From NCBI GenBank assembly GCA_002371985.1, contig DFHZ01000164.1:1-5705 (forward strand): 5,705 bases of DNA. The letters are read 5' to 3'. The stretch is from Ruminococcaceae bacterium UBA3710. GTDB taxonomy: Bacteria > Bacillota > Clostridia > Oscillospirales > Acutalibacteraceae. The translations under genes were made by a program, and so were the position numbers. Below, piece after piece: positions 5,494 through 5,705 of this stretch (positions within the stretch are counted from its first letter, which is position 1; each line of letters opens with the position of its first letter). The notes below the pieces were generated by a model. That model did no database searches, was not told the origin of the DNA, and saw only the letters and a program-made list of their open reading frames with translations.

Positions 5494-5705
5494 TGCCTTT
5501 CATCGGTAATTGTGATATTTCTGCTGTTGTCGCCCGTTCTTTCAAAAATTATATATATGGTATTATCATCTAAGGCTGACGATATATTCTCGCTCCATTC
5601 GGCGGCTATAACACCGTTTTCTTCCAAATAATCAAAATATCCGGTGGAGTATAAATCATCAAAAGAAGCAACTCTATACATATCAAAATGAAATATTGGA
5701 AGTCG
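5490..5705 (-). CDS. tsaE: tRNA threonylcarbamoyladenosine biosynthesis protein TsaE, C-terminal part
   Basis: The open frame continues past the right edge, and 71 codons are visible. The residues before the first internal Met read RLPIFHFD, giving the family motif HFDMYRV; then comes a FDYLEENGVIAAEWSENI stretch matching the usual EYFDxxGVxxIEWxE region, and a C-terminal beta hairpin. TsaE is the small P-loop ATPase of the t6A machinery that works with TsaB and TsaD. Its Walker A motif would lie beyond the window, so integrity of the nucleotide site cannot be judged. The internal ATG at 5681 is not the true start. The stop overlaps the tsaB start by four bases, the usual arrangement in Firmicutes. 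Confidence 0.93.
   Translation of the reverse strand, partial: RLPIFHFDMYRVASFDDLYSTGYFDYLEENGVIAAEWSENISSALDDNTIYIIFERTGDNSRNITITDERQ

Noticed and set aside
5020..5509. Rightward open frames opposite tsaB
   Set aside because: They are shadows of a conserved gene and show no family resemblance.

Overview
The window looks like ordinary chromosome from a low-GC Gram-positive bacterium, most likely an anaerobic member of the Clostridia (Oscillospirales/Lachnospirales type). This rests on AT-rich DNA, strong AGGAG-type ribosome binding sites, consensus sigma-A promoters, and gene families and pairings typical of that group (DUF421 with DUF4363, paired CNNM/CBS proteins, tsaE-tsaB). Species cannot be named from the sequence alone.

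Layout, left to right. (1) Positions 1-213 are the 5' end and control region of a leftward gene of which only three codons are present. The region has a perfect TTGACA-N17-TATAAT promoter. One ARG-box-like palindrome fills its spacer and an identical 14-base copy lies 31 bp upstream, so the missing gene is probably repressed by ArgR/AhrC and may belong to arginine metabolism. (2) 214-1253 hold a leftward two-gene unit: a DUF421 (YetF-like) membrane protein overlapping by 4 bp a small membrane-anchored DUF4363 protein. (3) 1254-1346 separate this unit from a divergent rightward unit and carry an extended -10 promoter for the latter. (4) 1347-3627 encode two tandem, overlapping CNNM/CBS (CorC/HlyC, MpfA-like) membrane proteins. 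The second is complete and canonical. The first is shorter, lacks the C-terminal CorC_HlyC domain and has lost several signature residues. (5) A 15-bp stem at 3629-3666 is shared by the converging transcripts. (6) 3687-5705 hold a leftward, tightly packed operon: tsaE (partial, runs off the right edge), tsaB, rpiB, upp.

Functionally, tsaE and tsaB take part in making the t6A modification of tRNA. rpiB (ribose-5-phosphate isomerase) and upp (uracil salvage using PRPP, which is made from ribose 5-phosphate) form a natural metabolic pair. The CNNM pair probably handles divalent cations (Mg2+ efflux or homeostasis). The DUF421/DUF4363 pair has no settled function.

I found no mobile element, CRISPR array, rRNA/tRNA gene, or clearly new system. 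The two points most worth a second look are the ArgR-type control region at the left edge and the degenerate/canonical CNNM pair.
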